Positions 29,069-41,117 of a DNA stretch of 64,000 nt are shown here, piece after piece. This DNA comes from Yersinia entomophaga (lineage in GTDB: Bacteria; Pseudomonadota; Gammaproteobacteria; Enterobacterales; Enterobacteriaceae), in NCBI RefSeq assembly GCF_001656035.1, contig NZ_CP010029.1, forward strand, positions 544,410-608,409, written 5' to 3'. The notes beneath the pieces are model-generated. The model was not told the origin of the DNA, did no database searches, and saw only the letters and a program-made list of their open reading frames with translations. The translations under genes were made by a program, and so were the position numbers. Within the stretch, counting starts at the first letter, position 1. Every line of letters begins with the position of its first letter.

Positions 29069-29962
29069 ATGGAACAGTTAAAGGCCGAATTAAGTATTGT
29101 ATTGGGTGAATCCATTACCCGGCTTGAATGTGTCAGTGAGCAGCCTTATGCCCATTTGTTTGCAATTTATGACAAACAGGGGCACGCGATCCCGTTATTG
29201 GCGAAAAGCTATGTTTGTCAGGGCATTGCCCAGCAGGAGGCCTATAAACTGTCGATGCTGGCGCGGGACGGAGATATTCGTTTACCTACGGTCTATGGTT
29301 TGGTGATGACCCATCAGACTCCTTACAAAGAAATTCTGCTAATGGAACGACTAAGGGGCGTCTCAGTGGAAGCGCCCCCACGGACGCCAGAACGCTGGAA
29401 TGTATTGATGGATCAAATCGTTGAAGGCGTACTGGCCTGGCATCGCATTGATAGCCACGGCTGCGTCGGCAATGTAGACAGTATGCAGGAAAATGATTGG
29501 TTTAGCTGGTATCAACAGCGGGTAGAGGTGTTATGGTCCAGTTTAAGCAACCTCAGCTCACCGCTAGTCACTCTGGACGACCGTGCCGTTTTATACCGTT
29601 CTAGGGCGGGATTATCTCAGCTTTTTGCCGATTTTGACGACAGTTGCGTGCTGATTCACGGTAATTTAACTCTGAGAAGTATGCTGAAAGATCCCCGTAG
29701 CGATCAGTTATTAGCGATGTTAAATCCCGGCTCGGTGCTGTGGGCTCCGCGCGAATACGATCTTTTCCGTCTGAGCGAAGAAGGGATGCCAAGCCAGCTA
29801 TTGTACCGCTATTTGCAGAAAGCCCCGGTTTCTGAGGCTTTTGTCTACCGCCGCTGGCTGTACACGCTTTGGGAATTAGTCGGACGATTTATTCACACCG
29901 GCTATTTCGACCGGCCACTGTTTGATCGCGCAGCCAGCCAACTATTGCCTTGGCTTGCCTGA
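29069..29962 (+). CDS. ycbJ: YcbJ, phosphotransferase-like (aminoglycoside/choline kinase fold) protein
   Basis: 297 residues from ATG 29069, exactly the E. coli YcbJ length, which starts MEQL likewise. The frame is open to 28970 but that extension is hydrophobic and unconserved. Kinase-like features: LLMERLRGVSVEAP, VLAWHRIDS and a weakly preserved catalytic-loop-like VLIHGNLTLRSML where an APH kinase would have HGDLHxxN; the usual aspartate is asparagine, so kinase activity is doubtful. Function unknown. Converges on elyC with 17 bp between stops. Confidence 0.88.
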   Translation: MEQLKAELSIVLGESITRLECVSEQPYAHLFAIYDKQGHAIPLLAKSYVCQGIAQQEAYKLSMLARDGDIRLPTVYGLVMTHQTPYKEILLMERLRGVSVEAPPRTPERWNVLMDQIVEGVLAWHRIDSHGCVGNVDSMQENDWFSWYQQRVEVLWSSLSNLSSPLVTLDDRAVLYRSRAGLSQLFADFDDSCVLIHGNLTLRSMLKDPRSDQLLAMLNPGSVLWAPREYDLFRLSEEGMPSQLLYRYLQKAPVSEAFVYRRWLYTLWELVGRFIHTGYFDRPLFDRAASQLLPWLA

Positions 29963-29979
29963 TTTCCCTTTCCTTAGGG

Positions 29980-30753
29980 TTAATGACTTGGAGCGTCGGC
30001 GGGGGATTTCACCCATTGCCAGAGTTTCCCTAAGGTTTCGTACCAGGCACGTTCACTGTGATAAAGATAGCTGGCGGCGGGAATAGCGCGTTCCCAGCTG
30101 TGTAACGGGCTGGTAATGGCTAATTGATTTGCTGGGGCGGGAATAGGATGTAATCCCTTGGCAGTAAAGAAATTAATGGCGCGCGGCAGGTGATTAGCCG
30201 AAGTGACCAACAGGAAAGGTTTATCTCCCACCAGAGTGGCCACGTCTGCCGCTTCTTCTTCGGTATCTTTCGGTTTTTCCAACATCACAATATCACTGCT
30301 CGCTACGCCCAGACTTTGAGCAACCTGCGCAGCGGTTCGGGCGCTGCTTTGCGAAGCGGGGCCAAAGCCGCCGGTAAATACCAGTTTGCTGCCCGGATGC
30401 TGTAAATACAGTCGAATACCTTCAGTGACTCTTGGCAAACTATTGGGAAATAAATTCGCGCTGGGTGCCCAATTCGGATTAAAGGTATAGCCGCCACCGA
30501 GGACAACAATGTAATCTACCCGATCATTACCCTGATAAGTGGCATACTTATTTTCGATAGGTAGCAATAAACGATCGGCCACGGGTTGCAGGCTAATAAG
30601 CAATAATACTAACCAGCTTAGGGTGAGCAGCGCCTTGCCACTTTTTTGCCAGTGGGTAAACCATAATAGGATTAAAGCCAAACCTATTAATATAAGTAAA
30701 AGTGGTAGCGGCATTAATAACCCGCCGAGGAACTTTTTTAGGGTGAATAGCAT
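29980..30753 (-). CDS. elyC: Envelope biogenesis factor ElyC (DUF218)
   Basis: 257 residues. Two N-terminal membrane helices (about 14-31 and 40-56), then a periplasmic DUF218 domain with VDYIVVLGGGYTFN, VFTGGFGP and LVTSANHLPRA. In E. coli ElyC is needed for peptidoglycan synthesis at low temperature and for undecaprenyl-phosphate lipid carrier balance. Divergent from cmoM, convergent with ycbJ. Confidence 0.93.
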   Translation of the reverse strand: MLFTLKKFLGGLLMPLPLLLILIGLALILLWFTHWQKSGKALLTLSWLVLLLISLQPVADRLLLPIENKYATYQGNDRVDYIVVLGGGYTFNPNWAPSANLFPNSLPRVTEGIRLYLQHPGSKLVFTGGFGPASQSSARTAAQVAQSLGVASSDIVMLEKPKDTEEEAADVATLVGDKPFLLVTSANHLPRAINFFTAKGLHPIPAPANQLAITSPLHSWERAIPAASYLYHSERAWYETLGKLWQWVKSPADAPSH

Positions 30754-30963
30754 GAAAAAGTGAACCTTTTGGCTGAAAAAACGGCATCCGGGCGGGATTA
30801 CTGCCCAAGAAGATTTATTCTACGTCTGGCTGTGCCAAAATAGCATATTTGGGGCGAACTCTTTTTCCCCTGTCGTTATATACCCGCGAAGTTTCGTACC
30901 CTGGCTTACAGGCGATAGAGCGAAAGTGAAAAGGTATAGATTTCATTAACGGAGCAGTTGTCC

Positions 30964-31752
30964 ATGCAGCAGGATCGCAATTTCGATGATATTGCCGAAA
31001 AATTCTCGCGTAATATCTACGGCACGACGAAGGGAATGATTCGTCAGGCCGTGGTTTGGCAAGATATCACCGAGCTGTTGACACAGTTGCCGCAGCGACC
31101 GCTAAGGATTCTCGACGCGGGCGGTGGTGAAGGACATATGGCCTGTCAGTTGGCTGCCCTTGGACATCAGGTAATGTTGTGCGACCTTTCCGGCGAGATG
31201 ATTCAGCGCGCGCAGGCGGCTGCGCAGGAAAAAGGAGTGAGCCACAACATGCAATTTATACAAAGTGCGGCTCAGGATATCACCCAACATTTGGAACAGC
31301 CGGTTGATCTGGTATTGTTTCACGCGGTGTTGGAGTGGATTGCGGAACCCGAAGAGGTTTTACAGGTACTTTGTGATGCATTAACCCCCGGCGGCGCCCT
31401 GTCCCTGATGTTTTTCAATTCAAACGGCCTGGTGATGCGAAACGCCGTGTTGGGTAACTTCCAACTGGCTACGCCTGATGTGAAAAGACGCCGCCGACGT
31501 TCTCTGTCGCCGCAGTATCCTTTGGACCCGCCTAAGGTTTATGGCTGGCTTGAGCAAATGGGGATGACCATTAGCGGCAAGACGGGAGTGCGGGTGTTCC
31601 ACGATTACTTAAAGAACAAACAGCAGCAGGTGGAAGAATTTGCTGAGCTACTGGCGCTGGAACAGCGCTATTGTCGGCAGGAACCCTTTATTAGTTTGGG
31701 GCGCTACGTGCATGTTATGGCGTTTAAGCCGAACCTGAAGGACCAACTATGA
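30964..31752 (+). CDS. cmoM: tRNA 5-carboxymethoxyuridine methyltransferase CmoM (formerly SmtA)
   Basis: SAM-dependent methyltransferase that makes the methyl ester mcmo5U34. 262 residues from ATG 30964, nine bases after GGAG; an in-frame TTG at 30958 is too close to that site. Motif [17 protein letters not shown], motif II-like [10 protein letters not shown] and [11 protein letters not shown] are present. Its TGA overlaps the mukF ATG, so it heads the muk operon as in E. coli. Confidence 0.96.
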   Translation: MQQDRNFDDIAEKFSRNIYGTTKGMIRQAVVWQDITELLTQLPQRPLRILDAGGGEGHMACQLAALGHQVMLCDLSGEMIQRAQAAAQEKGVSHNMQFIQSAAQDITQHLEQPVDLVLFHAVLEWIAEPEEVLQVLCDALTPGGALSLMFFNSNGLVMRNAVLGNFQLATPDVKRRRRRSLSPQYPLDPPKVYGWLEQMGMTISGKTGVRVFHDYLKNKQQQVEEFAELLALEQRYCRQEPFISLGRYVHVMAFKPNLKDQL

Positions 31753-33071
31753 GTGAATTTTCCCAGACAGTACCCGAACTGGTCGCCTGGGCGCGAAAAA
31801 ATGATTTCTCGATTTCGCTGCCAACGGAGCGTTTGGCATTTATTCTGGCCATTGCCACCTTAAACGGTGAGCGGTTGGACGGCGAAATGAGCGAAGGCGA
31901 GCTGATCGATGCGTTTCGTCACGTCAGTAAAGGCTTTGAACAAACCCACGAAACCGTTGCCGTACGGGCCAATAACGCCATTAATGATATGGTTCGGCAG
32001 CGTCTTCTTAACCGATTCACCAGCGAACTGGCGGATGGCAATGCCATTTACCGACTAACGCCGCTGGGCATCGGCATTACCGATTATTATATTCGTCAAC
32101 GTGAATTCTCTACGCTGCGTCTTTCCATGCAGTTATCTATTGTGGCGCAAGAGTTACAGCGCGCGGCGGAAGCGGCAGAAGAGGGCGGCGACGAATTCCA
32201 CTGGCATCGTAACGTCTTTGCCCCGCTGAAATATTCCGTCGCAGAAATCTTCGATAGTATCGATATGACCCAGCGCCTGATGGATGAGCAGCAAAACAGC
32301 GTGAAAGAAGATATCGCCGCTTTGCTCAATCAGGACTGGCGCGCGGCGATTGCCAGCTGTGAGCTGTTGTTGTCTGAAACTTCCGGTACCCTGCGCGAGC
32401 TGCAAGATACGCTGGAAGCCGCCGGGGATAAATTACAGGCTAATCTACTGCGTATTCAGGAAGCTACTATCGGTAATGCAGGTTTGGATCTGGTTGATAA
32501 GCTGGTGTTTGATTTGCAAAGCAAACTGGATCGCATTATTAGCTGGGGACAGCAGGCCATCGATCTGTGGATCGGTTACGATCGCCACGTGCATAAATTT
32601 ATTCGTACCGCTATCGATATGGATAAAAACCGCGTATTCGCTCAGCGTTTACGTCAGTCGGTACAGAATTACTTTGATAACCCGTGGACACTGACCTACG
32701 CCAACGCCGACCGCATGCTGGATATGCGTGATGAAGAACTGGCTCTGCGTAGTGAGGAAGTGACCGGGGAACTGCCGCCGGATCTCGAATTTGAAGAGTT
32801 CAACGAAATCCGCGAACAAATTGCCGCCATGATTGAACAGGCGCTGCTGGTGTATCAACAACAGCAGATACCGCTTAATCTGGGGGAAGTGATGCGCGAT
32901 TATCTTGCGCAATATCCGCGTGCTCGTCATTTTGACGTGGCTCGTATCCTGGTCGACCAGGCGGTTCGCCTCGGTGTGGCCGAAGCCGATTTTTCAGGGT
33001 TACCGGCGGAATGGCTGGCGATTAATGATTACGGAGCCAAGGTGCAGGCACATGTCATCGACAAATATTGA
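31749..33071 (+). CDS. mukF: Chromosome partition protein MukF (kleisin)
   Basis: 440 residues, the E. coli length. N-terminal winged-helix dimerisation domain (about 1-120), a long helical middle and a C-terminal winged helix that caps the MukB head. Bridges MukB and MukE in the bacterial condensin. Coupled by overlaps to cmoM upstream and mukE downstream. Confidence 0.97.
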   Translation: MSEFSQTVPELVAWARKNDFSISLPTERLAFILAIATLNGERLDGEMSEGELIDAFRHVSKGFEQTHETVAVRANNAINDMVRQRLLNRFTSELADGNAIYRLTPLGIGITDYYIRQREFSTLRLSMQLSIVAQELQRAAEAAEEGGDEFHWHRNVFAPLKYSVAEIFDSIDMTQRLMDEQQNSVKEDIAALLNQDWRAAIASCELLLSETSGTLRELQDTLEAAGDKLQANLLRIQEATIGNAGLDLVDKLVFDLQSKLDRIISWGQQAIDLWIGYDRHVHKFIRTAIDMDKNRVFAQRLRQSVQNYFDNPWTLTYANADRMLDMRDEELALRSEEVTGELPPDLEFEEFNEIREQIAAMIEQALLVYQQQQIPLNLGEVMRDYLAQYPRARHFDVARILVDQAVRLGVAEADFSGLPAEWLAINDYGAKVQAHVIDKY

Positions 33072-33780
33072 GTTAGTAATGCCAGTTAAACTGGCGCAGG
33101 CATTGAGCAATTCGCTGTTTCCTGCATTGGACAGTCAGCTGCGAGCTGGCCGACATATTGGCATAGATGAGTTGGACAACCACGCCTTCCTGATGGATTT
33201 TCAGGATCAGTTGGAAGAATTTTATACCCGCTATAACGTTGAGCTGATTCGTGCGCCGGAAGGTTTCTTCTATTTGCGTCCGCGTTCAACCACGCTGATC
33301 CCGCGTTCGGTCTTGTCCGAACTGGACATGATGGTGGGTAAAATTCTGTGCTATCTCTATCTCAGCCCGGAACGTCTGGCTCACGAGGGGATTTTCAGCC
33401 AGCAGGAAATGTATGAAGAGTTGCTGAGTCTGGCGGATGAGAGCAAGTTGCTGAAGTTTGTTAACCAGCGCTCTACCGGTTCCGATCTGGATAAGCAAAA
33501 GTTGCAGGAGAAAGTCCGTACTTCTCTCAACCGCTTACGTCGTTTAGGTATGCTCTACTTTATGGGCAACGACAGCAGCAAATTCCGCATTACTGAAGCG
33601 GTATTCCGTTTTGGTGCCGATGTGCGCAGCGGCGATGACCCGCGGGAAGCGCAGTTACGTATGATTCGTGATGGCGAAGCGATGGCGGTGGAAAACAGTC
33701 TGTCGCTGCAAGACGATAACGACGAGAACGAATCAACCCAGGCGAATGCCGCGGAAAGTGCAGAGGATGAACAGGAATGA
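33052..33780 (+). CDS. mukE: Chromosome partition protein MukE
   Basis: 242 residues from ATG 33052 ([20 protein letters not shown]), which overlaps the mukF end by 20 bases, the same layout as in E. coli; a frame extension to 32905 inside mukF is not conserved. Two winged-helix domains and an acidic tail (about residues 222-242, [10 protein letters not shown]...). A start at the next Met (33079) is the alternative. Its TGA overlaps the mukB ATG. Confidence 0.95.
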   Translation: MSSTNIELVMPVKLAQALSNSLFPALDSQLRAGRHIGIDELDNHAFLMDFQDQLEEFYTRYNVELIRAPEGFFYLRPRSTTLIPRSVLSELDMMVGKILCYLYLSPERLAHEGIFSQQEMYEELLSLADESKLLKFVNQRSTGSDLDKQKLQEKVRTSLNRLRRLGMLYFMGNDSSKFRITEAVFRFGADVRSGDDPREAQLRMIRDGEAMAVENSLSLQDDNDENESTQANAAESAEDEQE

Positions 33781-36700
33781 TTGAACGCGGTAAATTTCGC
33801 TCACTCACGCTGGTAAACTGGAACGGTTTCTTTGCCCGCACCTTCGATCTGGATGAGTTGGTTACTACGCTGTCCGGCGGTAACGGAGCCGGTAAATCCA
33901 CCACCATGGCGGCTTTCGTGACGGCATTGATTCCCGATCTGACTTTGCTGCATTTCCGTAACACCACCGAAGCCGGTGCCACCAGCGGTTCCCGCGATAA
34001 AGGGTTACACGGGAAACTGCGTGCCGGGGTGTGTTATTCCACGCTGGATGTGATCAATTCCCGTCACCAGCGCGTGGTGGTCGGGGTGCGCTTGCAGCAG
34101 GTGGCCGGTCGCGATCGTAAAGTTGATATCAAACCTTTCACCATTCAGGGCTTGCCAACGGCGATTCAGCCGACGCAGATCCTCACCGAAGTGGTAGGCG
34201 AGCGTCAGGCGCGAGTGCTTTCTCTGCAAGAGCTGAAAGAGCGTGTGGAAGAAATGGAAGGGGTGCAGTTTAAGCAATTTAACTCCATCACCGATTATCA
34301 CTCCCTGATGTTTGATTTGGGTGTGATTCCAAAACGCCTGCGTTCTTCTGCCGATCGCAGCAAGTTTTACCGATTGATTGAAGCCTCTCTGTATGGCGGG
34401 ATTTCCAGCGCCATTACCCGCTCGCTGCGCGACTATCTGTTGCCGGAAAACAGTGGCGTGCGTAAAGCCTTCCAGGACATGGAAGCCGCGCTGCGGGAAA
34501 ACCGCATGACGCTGGAAGCGATTCGCGTGACTCAATCGGATCGTGATCTGTTCAAGCATTTGATTTCCGAAGCCACTTCCTACGTGGCGGCGGATTATAT
34601 GCGTCACGCCAACGAGCGCCGGATTCATCTGGACGGCGCGTTAGTGCTGCGCCGCGATTTACTTAGCAGCCGCAAGCAGTTGGTGACTGAGCAGTATCGT
34701 CACGTAGAAATGTCCCGCGAGCTGGCGGAACAAAGCGCCGCTGAATCCGATTTGGAAACCGATTATCAGGCCGCCAGCGACCACCTGAATTTGGTGCAAA
34801 CGGCGATGCGTCAGCAGGAAAAAATCGAGCGTTATCAGAGCGATTTGGAAGAGTTGACTTACCGCTTGGAAGAACAGAACGAAGTGGTGGCCGAAGCCAG
34901 CGAACAGCAGGCGGAAAACGAAGCCCGTGCGGAAGCGGCCGAGCAAGAAGTGGATGAGCTGAAAAGCCAGCTGGCAGATTATCAGCAGGCGCTGGATGTG
35001 CAGCAAACTCGCGCCATTCAGTATCAGCAAGCTTTACAGGCTTTGGAGCGCGCGCGCGCGCTGTGTCAGATCCCGGATTTGACTGCTGACAACGCCGAAG
35101 ATTGGCTGGACACTTTCCATGCTAAAGAGCAGGAAGCTACGGAATCGCTGCTGTTGCTGGAACAAAAGCTCAGCGTGGCTGATGCGGCGCACAGTCAGTT
35201 TGAACAGGCTTATCAGCTGGTGGTTAATATTGCCGGTCAGGTGAGCCGCAGCGAAGCCTGGCAGACCGCACGGGAATTATTGCGTGATTGGCCGTCGCAG
35301 CAACATCTGGCGGAGCGAGTACAACCGCTGCGTATGCGTTTGTCTGAGCTGGAGCAGCGCCTGCGTTCTCAGCAGGATGCCGAGCGTCTGTTGCAGGAGT
35401 TCTGTAAGCGTCAGGGCCAGGTTTATCAGCCTGAAGAGCTGGAAGAATTACAGCGTGAGCTGGAGCAAAAAGTTGAGGAATTGTCCCTCAGCGTGTCCGA
35501 TGCCGGTGAACGCCGCATGGAAATGCGCCAGGAACTGGAACAGATTAAGCAGAAAATTCAGACGCTAACCAGCCGTGCGCCCATCTGGCTTGCGGCGCAG
35601 GACGCACTGAATCAACTGAGTGAGCAAAGTGGGGTATCGCTGGAAGACAGCCGTCAGGTGACGGAATACATGCAGCAACTGCTTGAGCGCGAACGTGAAA
35701 CTACCGTTGAGCGCGATGAAGTCGCGGCACGTAAACGTCAGATTGAAGCGCAAATTGAGCGTCTGAGCCAGCCAAGTGGTGCGGAAGATCCGCGCATGGT
35801 GGCGTTAGCCGAGCGTTTCGGCGGCGTATTGCTGTCTGAAATCTATGACGATGTCACTATCGACGATGCGCCGTACTTCTCCGCGCTCTACGGTCCATCT
35901 CGCCACGGTATCGTGGTACCGGATCTGTCGCTGGTTCGCGATCAGTTGGTGGGGCTGGAAGACTGTCCGGAAGACTTGTATCTGATCGAAGGAGACCCGC
36001 AGTCCTTTGATGACAGCGTATTTGCCGTCGAAGAACATGAAAAAGCGGTGGTGGTGAAAATCGCCGATCGCCAATGGCGTTATTCCCGCTATCCGGAAGT
36101 GCCGCTGTTTGGCCGCGCGGCGCGGGAAAATCGTCTGGAAACCCTGCACGCCGAGCGTGACAGTCTGGCGGAACGTTATGCCACGCTTTCCTTCGACGTA
36201 CAGAAAACCCAGCGCGCCCATCAGGCATTCAGCCGCTTTATTGGTTCTCATCTGGCGGTGGCTTTCGATGCGGATCCAGAAGCTGAAATTCGCCTGCTGA
36301 ATACCCGTCGCGGTGAAATTGAGCGCGCTCTGAGTGCTCACGAAGATCAAAATCAGCAGCAGCGTCAGCAGTTTGAACAGGCTAAAGAAGGCATTGCGGC
36401 GCTGAATCGACTGATTCCGCTGGTGTCTTTGCTGCTTGACGACGCTTTGCAGGATCGGGTGGAAGAAATCAGCGAAGAGTTGGCTGAAGCGCAGGAAGCG
36501 GCGCGTCATATTCAGCAGCACGGTAATGCTCTGATCAAGCTGGAGCCTTTACTGGCGGTGCTGCAAAGCGATCCGCAGCAGCATGAACAGCTGAAAGAAA
36601 GCTATATTCAGGCGCAAAACAGTCAGCGTCAGGCCAAGCAGCAGGCCTTTGCCTTAACGGAAGTGGTTCAGCGCCGGGCTCACTTCAGCTATACCGATTC

Positions 36701-38228
36701 TGCCGGTATGCTGAATGAAAACTCCGATCTGAACGACAAACTGCGTCAACGTCTGGAGCACGCGGAAGCCGATCGTACTCGCGCTCGCGAGCAATTACGT
36801 CAATACCAGACCCAGTTCACTCAGTACAGTCAGGTACTGGCGTCACTGAAAAGTTCTTATGATGCTAAGCGGGATATGCTCAAAGAGCTGACCCAGGAAT
36901 TGCAGGATATTGGCGTTCAGGCCGATGCGAATGCAGAAGCGCGTGCGCGAGCTCGTCGCGATGAATTGCATGCGGCGCTCAGCACCAACCGTTCACGTCG
37001 TAATCAGCTGGAAAAACAGTTGACCTTCTGTGAAGCGGAAATGGATAGCCTGCAAAAGAAACTGCGCAAACTGGAGCGAGATTATCACCAGATTCGCGAG
37101 CAGGTGGTGAATGCCAAATCCGGCTGGTGCGCGGTGATGCGTATGGTGAAAGATAACGGCGTCGAGCGTCGCTTACATCGTCGTGAACTGGCGTATATGG
37201 ACGGCGAAGAACTGCGTTCGATGTCGGATAAAGCCCTAGGCGCACTGCGTCTGGCAGTATCTGATAACGAACATCTGCGCGATGTGCTGCGTCTGTCGGA
37301 AGATCCGAAGCGTCCGGAACGCAAAATTCAGTTCTATATCGCGGTTTACCAGCATCTGCGCGAGCGTATTCGTCAGGATATTATTCGCACCGACGATCCG
37401 GTTGAAGCCATTGAACAGATGGAAATCGAGCTGGGTCGCCTGACCGAAGAACTGACTGCCCGTGAACAAAAACTGGCAATTAGCTCCAAAAGTGTGGCGA
37501 ATATCATCCGCAAAACCATTCAGCGCGAGCAGAACCGTATTCGTATGCTGAACCAAGGCTTGCAGGCGGTTTCCTTCGGACAGGTGAAAAGCGTGCGGTT
37601 GAACGTGAATGTACGAGAAGCCCATGCCACTTTACTGGATGTGCTGTCTGAGCAGCAGGAGCAGCATCAGGATCTGTTTAACAGCAACCGTCTGACCTTC
37701 TCGGAGGCGCTGGCCAAACTGTATCAACGCCTGAACCCGCAAATGGATATGGGGCAGCGTTTGCCGCAAACCATCGGTGAGGAGCTGTTAGATTACCGTA
37801 ACTACCTTGAGCTGGAAGTTGAAGTTTTCCGTGGCGCAGACGGTTGGCTACGCGCGGAGAGCGGGGCGTTGTCTACCGGTGAAGCTATCGGTACCGGTAT
37901 GTCTATTCTGGTGATGGTGGTGCAGAGTTGGGAAGAGGAATCTCGTCGCCTGCGCGGGAAAGATATTTCTCCTTGTCGCTTGCTGTTCCTTGATGAAGCC
38001 GCACGACTGGATGCGAAATCTATTGCGACGCTGTTCGAGCTGTGTGAACGATTGGAAATGCAATTAATTATCGCTGCGCCGGAAAATATCAGTCCGGAAA
38101 AAGGCACCACCTATAAACTAGTACGTAAAGTTTTCCAGAATCATGAGCATGTTCATGTGGTTGGATTACGCGGTTTCGCCAATGATTTACCGGCTATCGC
38201 GACAACACAGACAGAAATACCGCAATAA
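33777..38228 (+). CDS. mukB: Chromosome partition protein MukB (SMC-like condensin)
   Basis: 1483 residues (E. coli 1486). N-terminal head half with Walker [12 protein letters not shown] (about residues 34-44), two long coiled-coil arms (about 280-660 and 790-1190) flanking a globular hinge, and the C-terminal head half with signature [17 protein letters not shown] and Walker [12 protein letters not shown]. MukBEF compacts and aligns the chromosome, working with MatP and topoisomerase IV. Last gene of cmoM-mukFEB; terminator follows. Confidence 0.99.
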   Translation: MIERGKFRSLTLVNWNGFFARTFDLDELVTTLSGGNGAGKSTTMAAFVTALIPDLTLLHFRNTTEAGATSGSRDKGLHGKLRAGVCYSTLDVINSRHQRVVVGVRLQQVAGRDRKVDIKPFTIQGLPTAIQPTQILTEVVGERQARVLSLQELKERVEEMEGVQFKQFNSITDYHSLMFDLGVIPKRLRSSADRSKFYRLIEASLYGGISSAITRSLRDYLLPENSGVRKAFQDMEAALRENRMTLEAIRVTQSDRDLFKHLISEATSYVAADYMRHANERRIHLDGALVLRRDLLSSRKQLVTEQYRHVEMSRELAEQSAAESDLETDYQAASDHLNLVQTAMRQQEKIERYQSDLEELTYRLEEQNEVVAEASEQQAENEARAEAAEQEVDELKSQLADYQQALDVQQTRAIQYQQALQALERARALCQIPDLTADNAEDWLDTFHAKEQEATESLLLLEQKLSVADAAHSQFEQAYQLVVNIAGQVSRSEAWQTARELLRDWPSQQHLAERVQPLRMRLSELEQRLRSQQDAERLLQEFCKRQGQVYQPEELEELQRELEQKVEELSLSVSDAGERRMEMRQELEQIKQKIQTLTSRAPIWLAAQDALNQLSEQSGVSLEDSRQVTEYMQQLLERERETTVERDEVAARKRQIEAQIERLSQPSGAEDPRMVALAERFGGVLLSEIYDDVTIDDAPYFSALYGPSRHGIVVPDLSLVRDQLVGLEDCPEDLYLIEGDPQSFDDSVFAVEEHEKAVVVKIADRQWRYSRYPEVPLFGRAARENRLETLHAERDSLAERYATLSFDVQKTQRAHQAFSRFIGSHLAVAFDADPEAEIRLLNTRRGEIERALSAHEDQNQQQRQQFEQAKEGIAALNRLIPLVSLLLDDALQDRVEEISEELAEAQEAARHIQQHGNALIKLEPLLAVLQSDPQQHEQLKESYIQAQNSQRQAKQQAFALTEVVQRRAHFSYTDSAGMLNENSDLNDKLRQRLEHAEADRTRAREQLRQYQTQFTQYSQVLASLKSSYDAKRDMLKELTQELQDIGVQADANAEARARARRDELHAALSTNRSRRNQLEKQLTFCEAEMDSLQKKLRKLERDYHQIREQVVNAKSGWCAVMRMVKDNGVERRLHRRELAYMDGEELRSMSDKALGALRLAVSDNEHLRDVLRLSEDPKRPERKIQFYIAVYQHLRERIRQDIIRTDDPVEAIEQMEIELGRLTEELTAREQKLAISSKSVANIIRKTIQREQNRIRMLNQGLQAVSFGQVKSVRLNVNVREAHATLLDVLSEQQEQHQDLFNSNRLTFSEALAKLYQRLNPQMDMGQRLPQTIGEELLDYRNYLELEVEVFRGADGWLRAESGALSTGEAIGTGMSILVMVVQSWEEESRRLRGKDISPCRLLFLDEAARLDAKSIATLFELCERLEMQLIIAAPENISPEKGTTYKLVRKVFQNHEHVHVVGLRGFANDLPAIATTQTEIPQ

Positions 38229-38260
38229 CTTCGGAATTAACTGAGGCGTAAATAAATGAA

Positions 38261-38289
38261 AATGGCCGCTAACAGACGGCCATTTTTTA
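38261..38289 (+). terminator. Intrinsic terminator of the muk operon
   Basis: 8-bp stem (38261-38268 with 38277-38284), 8-base loop, then T residues. Confidence 0.92.
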
Positions 38290-38465
38290 TAGCTTAAATA
38301 AAATGAGCTTCCATTTTATCGATGTGAGAAATCTGTTAGCGTAAAGAATCGATTTACTTTGTCGTATAAATAAGTCAAATATCATTTCTGTTTGTATAAT
38401 AAAACTTATTAGTAATGGTCACGACAAACTATGACGTACTTAGATGAGCATACCGGGGGCATAGA

Positions 38466-40331
38466 ATGTCGCTAGAAAAGAGAAATTCACTACGGCCATT
38501 AGCCCTATATTGCGCACTTATCTGTAGCCAGATACCTATGTTCAGCGCTTCAGCCACTGCACCGACTTTGCCCGTCGACTCTGCGGCTTTGCCCGTGGAG
38601 ACAGGAACCATGTCGGTAGCGCAGAGCCGCTCTAAACTGCTGGCCGTGCTGCCAAAAAATATCACGCCTTATTACGCTTCCAATCTGGCGGAGCTATATG
38701 CGTCTAACCAGATGCGGCCGATGTGGCAGGATCGTCTGGCGGTAAAGAGATTTCAGCAGCAATTAGCTGAACTAGCGATGTCCGGCATTCAGCCGCAGTT
38801 TATGCAATGGGTAAAATGGTTGAGCGACCCGGAAGTCAAAGGAATGGCGCGAGATGTGATTCTGTCAGACGCAATGTTGGGCTACCTGCACTTTGTGTCA
38901 GGCGTTGGCGCCAACGGCAGCGTTTGGCTCTATAGCAACGTCCCTTACAAAATGGCCATGCCGCCTGCCACGATACTGAACCGTTGGCAGCAAGCCATAC
39001 GCGAAGGCAATACTGCCGCCTACCTTTCGACTTTGGTACCACAGCATCCGCAGTATGAAAAGATGCATCAGGCGCTGAAAACCATGCTGGCCGACAATCG
39101 TCCTTGGCCGCAGTTTACCGGCGCGGCGACGTTGCGCCCTGGTCAGCTTAGCGATGATATTCCTGCGCTGCGAGAAATACTGGATCGCAGTGGCATGCTA
39201 AACGCCGCTCCAGCCGCTCCGGTTAAGTCGCCGGAAGTGATTCCGATGGATAATCCTGCGGTCGCCGCAGTTAACGACGATTTATCCGTCGATGAAGAAA
39301 AAACTCGTGCGCAGGCTCATTCGCTGGTAGTTAGCCCGGCGGCGGCCCCGATCTCTGAAATGGTCACTTCTCCGCAGACTCCGGTAGCTAAACATTCCGG
39401 CAGTGCGCTGAGCGTGACCGACAATCAATACACCGAAGATCTGGTCGCGGCGGTAAAACGCTTCCAGCAATGGCAAGGTCTAACCGATGATGGCGTGATT
39501 GGTCCGAGAACCCGCGAATGGCTCAACGTTTCTCCGCAAATGCGAGCCAGTCTGCTGGCGTTGAATATTCAGCGGCTGCGTATTCTCCCGGGGCAGATCG
39601 ACACGGGCATCATGGTGAATATCCCGAACTATTCGCTGAGTTACTACCAGAATGGTACTGAAGTATTGTCGTCACGCGTGATTGTCGGCCGACCTAGCCG
39701 TAAAACGCCGCTGATGAGTAGCGCGCTAAATAATGTGGTGGTCAATCCGCCGTGGAACGTGCCAACCTCACTGGTGCGTCAGGATATCGTGCCGAAAGCG
39801 CGCAATGATTCCAGTTATTTCCAGCGTCACGGCTATACGGTGTTATCTGGCTGGAGCAATGATGCGGAAGTTATCGTTCCTTCAATGATTGATTGGAGCA
39901 CGATCTCGCCGAATAACTTCCCGTACCGCCTGCGTCAGGCGCCAGGAGCGTCTAACTCCCTGGGGCGTTATAAATTCAATATGCCAAGTTCTGATGCCAT
40001 TTATCTGCATGACACACCGAACCACGGCCTGTTCCAGAAAGATATTCGGGCATTAAGCTCCGGCTGTGTGCGCGTGAACAAGGCCTCCGATCTGGCCAAT
40101 ATGCTGTTGCAGGATGCGGGTTGGAACAATGCGCGGATATCATCCACGTTAAAACAAGGGGATACCACTTACGTGAATATTCGTCAGCGTATTCCGGTGC
40201 AACTGTATTATCTGACGGCGTGGGTTGCGGACGATGGTAAACCTCAATTCCGCACAGATATTTACAATTATGATAAAACGGTGAGATCGGGTGCACAAAT
40301 CACACCACAAGCAGAGCTTTTAATACAATAA
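38466..40331 (+). CDS. ldtD: L,D-transpeptidase LdtD (YcbB)
   Basis: 621 residues (E. coli 615). Periplasmic enzyme that makes 3-3 peptidoglycan cross-links, which allow bypass of PBPs. Signal peptide/anchor in the first 30 residues, a peptidoglycan-binding domain ([26 protein letters not shown], about 320-350) and a YkuD catalytic domain with HDTPNHGLF and SSGCVRV, the nucleophile being about Cys534. A proline/alanine-rich insert near residues 250-300 makes it slightly longer. Confidence 0.96.
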   Translation: MSLEKRNSLRPLALYCALICSQIPMFSASATAPTLPVDSAALPVETGTMSVAQSRSKLLAVLPKNITPYYASNLAELYASNQMRPMWQDRLAVKRFQQQLAELAMSGIQPQFMQWVKWLSDPEVKGMARDVILSDAMLGYLHFVSGVGANGSVWLYSNVPYKMAMPPATILNRWQQAIREGNTAAYLSTLVPQHPQYEKMHQALKTMLADNRPWPQFTGAATLRPGQLSDDIPALREILDRSGMLNAAPAAPVKSPEVIPMDNPAVAAVNDDLSVDEEKTRAQAHSLVVSPAAAPISEMVTSPQTPVAKHSGSALSVTDNQYTEDLVAAVKRFQQWQGLTDDGVIGPRTREWLNVSPQMRASLLALNIQRLRILPGQIDTGIMVNIPNYSLSYYQNGTEVLSSRVIVGRPSRKTPLMSSALNNVVVNPPWNVPTSLVRQDIVPKARNDSSYFQRHGYTVLSGWSNDAEVIVPSMIDWSTISPNNFPYRLRQAPGASNSLGRYKFNMPSSDAIYLHDTPNHGLFQKDIRALSSGCVRVNKASDLANMLLQDAGWNNARISSTLKQGDTTYVNIRQRIPVQLYYLTAWVADDGKPQFRTDIYNYDKTVRSGAQITPQAELLIQ

Positions 40332-40379
40332 ATGCAGTAAAACTCAATAACTAATGGTCTGAATACTTGGTTGTCTGAC

Positions 40380-40403
40380 AGGCGCTCATTTTTGCGAGCG
40401 CCT
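40380..40403 (+). terminator. Hairpin downstream of ldtD
   Basis: 8-bp GC stem (40380-40387 with 40396-40403), loop of 8 bases; no T-run. Confidence 0.55.
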
Positions 40404-40509
40404 AGGAACCTTCGCCTCACGCGGGTTGACTGGTTTTCCGCGGGCGGTTATGGTTCGGGGCGGTGCGTTTTGCGCTTACTTTTGACATTATTGCCGGGTA
40501 GAAACGATC

Positions 40510-41058
40510 ATGGATAAAATCGACAATCATCGCCGCAAGTGGCTAACCTTAGGCGGGACAGCGCTGGGCCTTTCGCTGTTACCAGGGCACGCATTCGCGA
40601 CCCTTTCTACTCCCCGCCCACGGATCTTGACCTTAAATAACCTGAATACAGGTGAGTCTATCAAAGCCGAATTTTTTGACGGCAAAGGTTACAATAAAGA
40701 AGAATTGAGTCGCTTAAATCATATTTTCCGCGATTATCGTGCCAACAAAGTTAAGCCCATTGACCCACGCCTGTTTGATCAACTCTACCGCTTACAAGGT
40801 CTGCTTGGTACCACCAAGCCGGTACAGCTTATTTCTGGCTACCGTTCGCTAAATACCAATAATGAAATGCGTGAACATAGCCGAGGCGTCGCCAAACATA
40901 GCTTCCACACCTTGGGTAAAGCGATGGATTTCCATATCGAAGGTATTCAGCTAAGTAATATCCGTAAAGCGGCATTAAAAATGCGTGCAGGTGGTGTAGG
41001 ATATTACCCACGTAGTAACTTTGTGCATATTGATACCGGGCCGGCGCGGACCTGGTGA
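40510..41058 (+). CDS. mepK: Murein endopeptidase MepK (YcbK, DUF882/M15 family)
   Basis: 182 residues. Begins with a twin-arginine signal (RRKWLTLGG then a hydrophobic stretch ending in HAFA), so it is exported folded by Tat. The zinc site is visible as HTLGKAMDFH (His...Asp) and the C-terminal FVHIDTG. The E. coli protein cleaves mDap-mDap (3-3) cross-links, which makes its place after ldtD meaningful: one enzyme makes the link, the other opens it. Confidence 0.95.
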   Translation: MDKIDNHRRKWLTLGGTALGLSLLPGHAFATLSTPRPRILTLNNLNTGESIKAEFFDGKGYNKEELSRLNHIFRDYRANKVKPIDPRLFDQLYRLQGLLGTTKPVQLISGYRSLNTNNEMREHSRGVAKHSFHTLGKAMDFHIEGIQLSNIRKAALKMRAGGVGYYPRSNFVHIDTGPARTW

Positions 41059-41117
41059 TCAGCAATATTCAGCCAGTGGGATAGCTTTATCGGTTAGGCC
41101 ACTGGAGTTGGAGCCTT

